From assembly GCA_947311845.1 (NCBI GenBank), contig CAMZMU010000069.1:10481424-10545423 (forward strand): 64,000 nucleotides of DNA. The letters are read 5' to 3'. Each line of letters starts with the position of its first letter. Position 1 is the stretch's first letter. Below are positions 60,220-64,000 of the stretch, piece by piece. The stretch comes from Poa pratensis. Taxonomy: Eukaryota > Streptophyta > Magnoliopsida > Poales > Poaceae. A program made the translations under genes and the position numbers. Below the pieces are notes generated by a model. The model was not told the DNA's origin. It did no database searches and was given only the letters and a program-made list of their open reading frames with translations.

Positions 60220-62394
60220 TTCTTTTCAAAAAATATTTTGTATTTTGACTACTGCTGAACTGTATGGTGTAACCTAATTACAGTCTTTCCTTTTTTTTGT
60301 GGTGCCTTGGTACAATTAAGTTGCATTTGCACAAATAAATATATGTAAGTTCCCTGGTTGTTTTTGTGCAACTTAGGTTCCCTAAATGTGAAATCTCATT
60401 CATCTTTTTTTCCAAAATAATGATAGTGAATCGTATTTTAATAATTTATATGATTTTATATTATAAATTTATTCCAATGGTAAATGATGGGCTTTTAATA
60501 AATTAGATTTCTACTTGGAAATTTAATTATTTTTCTTTGGAGAATTATATAACATGTTAAATATTATATTTCTTTCGGTAAATTTCAATTTTAAACTAGT
60601 TTATGACATTTCCAATATCATCAATATCTTCCAAAAATAATAAAATTTATGATTTTTCAAGTGTTGATACATTAATAGGCTATTAAGTGATTTTTGTTTA
60701 TTTATTCAGTTGTATTCCATAATTCATTTTCTTGTAAATCAATCACCCCTTATTAATTTAATAAAGTTAAATATGGAAGTTGTAGGGGTTATTTGAGAGC
60801 TAGGAAAATAGGAGAGCCCCAAATGAACTTGTAAGAGCTAGCTAGTATCTACGATGTTCTAAAACTAAAACAAAAAGATGATAGCCTACAATCTATAACT
60901 CTTTTTAGGTTAGAGAATAACCAACCCTAGTCAAACAGTGAGATTAGGAAAATGATTGAATTTAACCCGGAAAGTTTGAAACCTACGAGGCTTAACAACA
61001 TTGCGTCGTTGAGAAAACAATCAAAGGCTCCAGGATCCAAAATACATTCTAATATCGACATCAACAGAATAAAAAAAGCTAAAGCATGAGTACTTAATTA
61101 GTTGTTTAAAAGTAATCCCACCAAGAAGAAAATCCTACCAAGAAGAGAGGCACATAAAGCTCTAAAACCTAACACAAAGAATATGTGAAGAAGCATAAAG
61201 TGAAGCGACGATGGTTTCACAATTGCTGCGTCTGCATGGAGCTCATTGCCAGCCAGGCAGCTGCGGTTGGTCGAGACGCCATTGTTCAAGTTCGCGGCTA
61301 GAAAGCTTGACGAGCATCTTGTTAGCCGCCTATTCACACATTTCTACAGTAGTCGTCCCTATCCAAAAGGCTTGGCAAACGCCTTGAGGTCTCCATGAAT
61401 TAGATCCTCGGTCACCGCATTCGGCCCGAGAACTTCTCCGACAACATGTTCGTTGATTAAGAAGAGCTCCCGTTCACCAATCATGGAGAGAGAGCGGCGG
61501 CTCTGAAAACTTCCGCAAGCATCGTATCGCCCGACTCTTGAGGCCGGGAATGGCAATGCGTCAATCCACCAAAAAGAAGTGAAACCCCTGGCCCACCCAA
61601 CTCCAACAGGTCAACAATCCATAGGGCGACATCTAAGGGACCCAACAAGAGTATGATCCAAATACTAAGTCAATACTAGTAACCAATATACTTTTGCTCA
61701 TCATGTCCAAAAGTTTATTGAGTATGTGAAAAGTCTCATGACCAAGTCCACACCACAAAGCGGTAATATGTTAAGTATATTCCCATGTTTAATTTCCTAC
61801 ACTTTTTTTTTTGAGAAACTAACATCAGTCTTGTGTACACAAGATGAAAGAAAGAGCATTCAAGATGAGCATACCAAATAATCAAATCATGCGTGTATTC
61901 AGTATAGCACAACATACTCAATAATGATAGGCAGTACAACTGTATAAGAAAATACTCTATAACTAATATTCTGAAACAATATTATGTTGGTAACAATGGA
62001 ATTTAACTAATAGAAAATTGTACTCAGTAATTCTATATAATTGAAATTGAGTTTCAAAGAAGTATAGAAGTCTAGTATGAAGTTGAGTTTCAAAGAACTA
62101 TATGTTTCCCAGGTGTAAAATAAATTAGCATGATCTTATGCGAGGGTGCTCGCCACCAAGAAAATGAGCAAAGGCCCTTGGACCCAAATACCTTTAAGTC
62201 TTGGCATCAATAGAATAATTTGAATCATGACAACTAGTTTACTAGTACTGCAAAATAAGAAAATATAAATGTAAAGCCATCAAACCCTTACACCCAAAAA
62301 AATTAGTCACGAAGCACGATTTGTTTTTAAAAAACGGTGCTTTGGTGGCCGCTTCAAGACCCTCCTCCGATGTGGCACTCAACGCCACCCAGGC
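60220..62394. other. Intergenic, no gene seen
   Basis: Mostly AT-rich. A more balanced part at about 61100-61560 has short open frames without recognisable domains. Similar wording at 61020-61065 and 62150-62215 (CAATCAAAGGCTCC..GACATCAACAGAATA and its variant) hints at an old repeat pair. Confidence 0.45.
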
Positions 62395-62580
62395 GAAAAT
62401 GGCTTTTTACAATGGCATATGGCGCCCTTGGGAAATCTGGGCCGTCCGTTTTAGACATCCGACGGCCCAGATTCGCCGTTGATTTGTCCGCGGTCAACGG
62501 CGAATCTGGGCCGTCGGATGTCCGAAACGGACGGCCCAGATTTCCCAAGGGCGCCATATGCCATTGTAAATATCTTTTTC
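62395..62580. mobile_element. Mutator-type foldback MITE (186 bp) with 10-bp target duplication
   Basis: The direct repeat CCACCCAGGC lies at 62385-62394 and 62581-62590. The element starts GAAAATGGC and ends ATCTTTTTC. Arms 62406-62482 and 62494-62570 are reverse complements with only a few mismatches around an 11-base loop, so nearly the whole element is one hairpin. The 9-10-base duplication and long terminal inverted repeats point to a Mutator-like MITE. Confidence 0.88.
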
Positions 62581-62717
62581 CCACCCAGGCAGCGAATTTG
62601 TGATTGGCCGAGTCGCTATTCGCCAGACAACTTGCCGGCCAGATCACCCCCCACTGCCTGCTAATGTATTTCTATAATGGTCGCATCACTCAGTCTCGAG
62701 AACTATCGACCAAGAAG

Positions 62718-63017
62718 CATGGACGGATCCACATAGGGTCATGGGTGTGCAGATGCACACCCAATTTTTTTGGATAAACAAAATTGCATGTGTATATATT
62801 GCATAATAGGTGCATGTATAAGGGTGTTGTGAGCAAAATAGGTACGTGACATCAATCTAATCTTATTGTGTAGTACTTCTTCTCTAACTTCTGCAAAAAA
62901 ACATCAATGATTCTTCTAACTACGCGGAAAAAAGTTCTGATTTTTGCTATGTGAATCCTTTATAGAGTCGCCAATTTTTTTTGAACACCCAAGCTCGAAA
63001 ACCTGGATCCGTCCCTG
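62718..63017. mobile_element. hAT-type MITE (300 bp) with 8-bp target duplication
   Basis: Termini CATGGACGGATCCA and TGGATCCGTCCCTG are inverted, beginning CA and ending TG. The 8-base duplication CCAAGAAG lies at 62710-62717 and 63018-63025. An 8-base duplication with short TIRs is characteristic of hAT elements. No ORF; the interior is AT-rich. Confidence 0.87.
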
Positions 63018-63025
63018 CCAAGAAG

Positions 63026-63382
63026 AGCTTACCCTTCGTATCCCTCGTGTTGAGGGTGGCGGCTCTGCATGCTCCCGAAGCCTTCAGCTCATCGCGGCCC
63101 CACCACCGTACTTCTTGTTGCGAGGGCATAGAGACGGTCTGCCATGGGCCCCAAAAGATATAAATACTGGACACAGTGTTTGGACTCATGAATCTAGATG
63201 CACCTGTTATGATAATGTTTATCTAAATATATTTCAATACGTCAACTACAAACAAATAATTTAGAGGCAATACGTCAACTACAAACAAATAATTTAGAGG
63301 TACATCTAGACATTCTATGATCGCACAAAAATGTTTCGTGAATTTTTTTGTGGGCTATGCAAAAAAAAATGTCTCGTACAAA
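63026..63382. other. Spacer, no gene seen
   Basis: It contains a 28-base-class direct repeat CAATACGTCAACTACAAACA with AATAATTTAGAGG (about 63235 and 63270). Nothing else recognised. Confidence 0.45.
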
Positions 63383-64000
63383 TCTTTACTATTAAATGAG
63401 AGTTCGTACGTTGGTACGTCGTGGGTTTTCTGCCTCTCCTGCTTCTCCGCACCCCAGCAATCACGCAAATGGGCCAAGGCCGAGGGATCCATTGCCTCCG
63501 CCCCTGCATAACGCACCACGCGTAGACCTTCCCCTGCCTACCACGCCGCAGTGCCCAGCCTACCGACCTACCGCGCCGACAGGGACCTGCTCCGCCGCCC
63601 TCACGGATTCGTGCATCAGGCGCCTCCTCATACCTACTGCGCCGCTGCCACGGCTCCCGTTTAGGCCTGGTCCCAGCTCGCCCGCCGCCACGGTTCTGCC
63701 CGTATGGAACGTATGACAACCGCCCCGAGCTCCGCACGTGCTCCCGCCGGCGTGGCTCCCCAGCTCGCCGCCTTGATCTCAGGCGCCGCCGCCGCAACAG
63801 TCGTCGACATGCCCGCCTCGAGCTGTTGTAGCACGAGAGTTTGCAGGAGGAGGACGTGCGAGGTTGCAAGTAAGCCCGTTCGATCTCCTTCTTCGCCGTT
63901 CAGGACGCATGAAGCTATGTGACTATGTGACCTGCTGCGACTACACAAAGCTAAAAATGCTGCTGCTACTCAGACTCAGAGTGCTCTGTTTTGCTTGATT
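63383..64000 (+). mobile_element. Probable Helitron 5' end, continues beyond the window
   Basis: TCTTTACTATTAAATGAGAG at 63383 is preceded by A, the expected Helitron left junction, and is followed by TTGGTACGTCGTGGGTTTT as in the unit at 56160. A GC-rich stretch (63440-63880) with open frames on both strands follows and could be captured gene sequence. The 3' end is outside the window. Confidence 0.55.

Noticed and set aside
62406..62570. Hairpin considered as a conserved MIRNA gene
   Set aside because: Perfectly bounded by MITE ends and a 10-base direct repeat, so a transposon hairpin is the simpler explanation; small-RNA data would be needed.

Overview
The window is nuclear DNA from a grass. 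Evidence for this is GC-rich first exons with short introns, Stowaway MITEs with TA duplications, a CACTA element with the TAGTG terminus, Helitrons ending in CTAG, and gene families with grass-type architecture. A pooid (wheat/barley/oat/Brachypodium-like) source is my best guess, but the sequence does not prove it. It holds four host genes; most of the rest is transposable-element DNA.

Layout. 1-9770 is most of one CACTA (En/Spm-class) element on the minus strand: intact TNP2 transposase, an accessory ORF between repeat clusters, a decayed second ORF running off the left edge, and subterminal inverted repeats up to the exact right terminus at 9770. 10890-11425 is a foldback element with a Stowaway MITE in its loop. 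11648-12540 (+) is an F-box gene. 12746-15196 (-) is a UMP-CMP kinase gene, head-to-head with a 14-exon gene at 16454-22211 (+) for a four-TM plus coiled-coil protein (TMEM192/FIP1-like). 23550-24880 is a repeat-flanked segment. 25615-28105 is a PIF/Harbinger-like element with a decayed Myb/NAM-like ORF and a TAA duplication. 28633-39077 is a complete but frameshifted Rep/helicase Helitron on the minus strand, with both termini and an A|T insertion site visible. 42271-46204 (+) is a receptor-like cytoplasmic kinase whose second intron carries a 1.8-kb gag-only LTR retrotransposon (AACTT duplication, young LTRs). 46466-48686 is a LINE-like insertion with ORF1 only, a poly(A) tail and a 13-bp duplication, placed just after the kinase gene. 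49079-60219 is mostly non-autonomous Helitrons: three head-to-tail on the minus strand, then one plus-strand unit of another type, then two abutting on the plus strand. 62395-63025 has two precisely bounded MITEs (Mutator-type with 10-bp TSD, hAT-type with 8-bp TSD). Another Helitron probably begins at 63383 and leaves the window.

How parts relate. The decayed Rep/helicase Helitron and five of the small Helitrons share the same 3' hairpin consensus (about ACGTGCGTTGCACGTGCA, then a few bases, then CTAG). The window therefore appears to hold a possible mobilising element next to passengers of the same family, one of which carries a captured fragment of an ARF-type small GTPase gene. The host genes look intact. 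The kinase gene tolerates an antisense retroelement in an intron. Exon structures come from reading splice consensus and frame by eye and have not been tested against transcripts.
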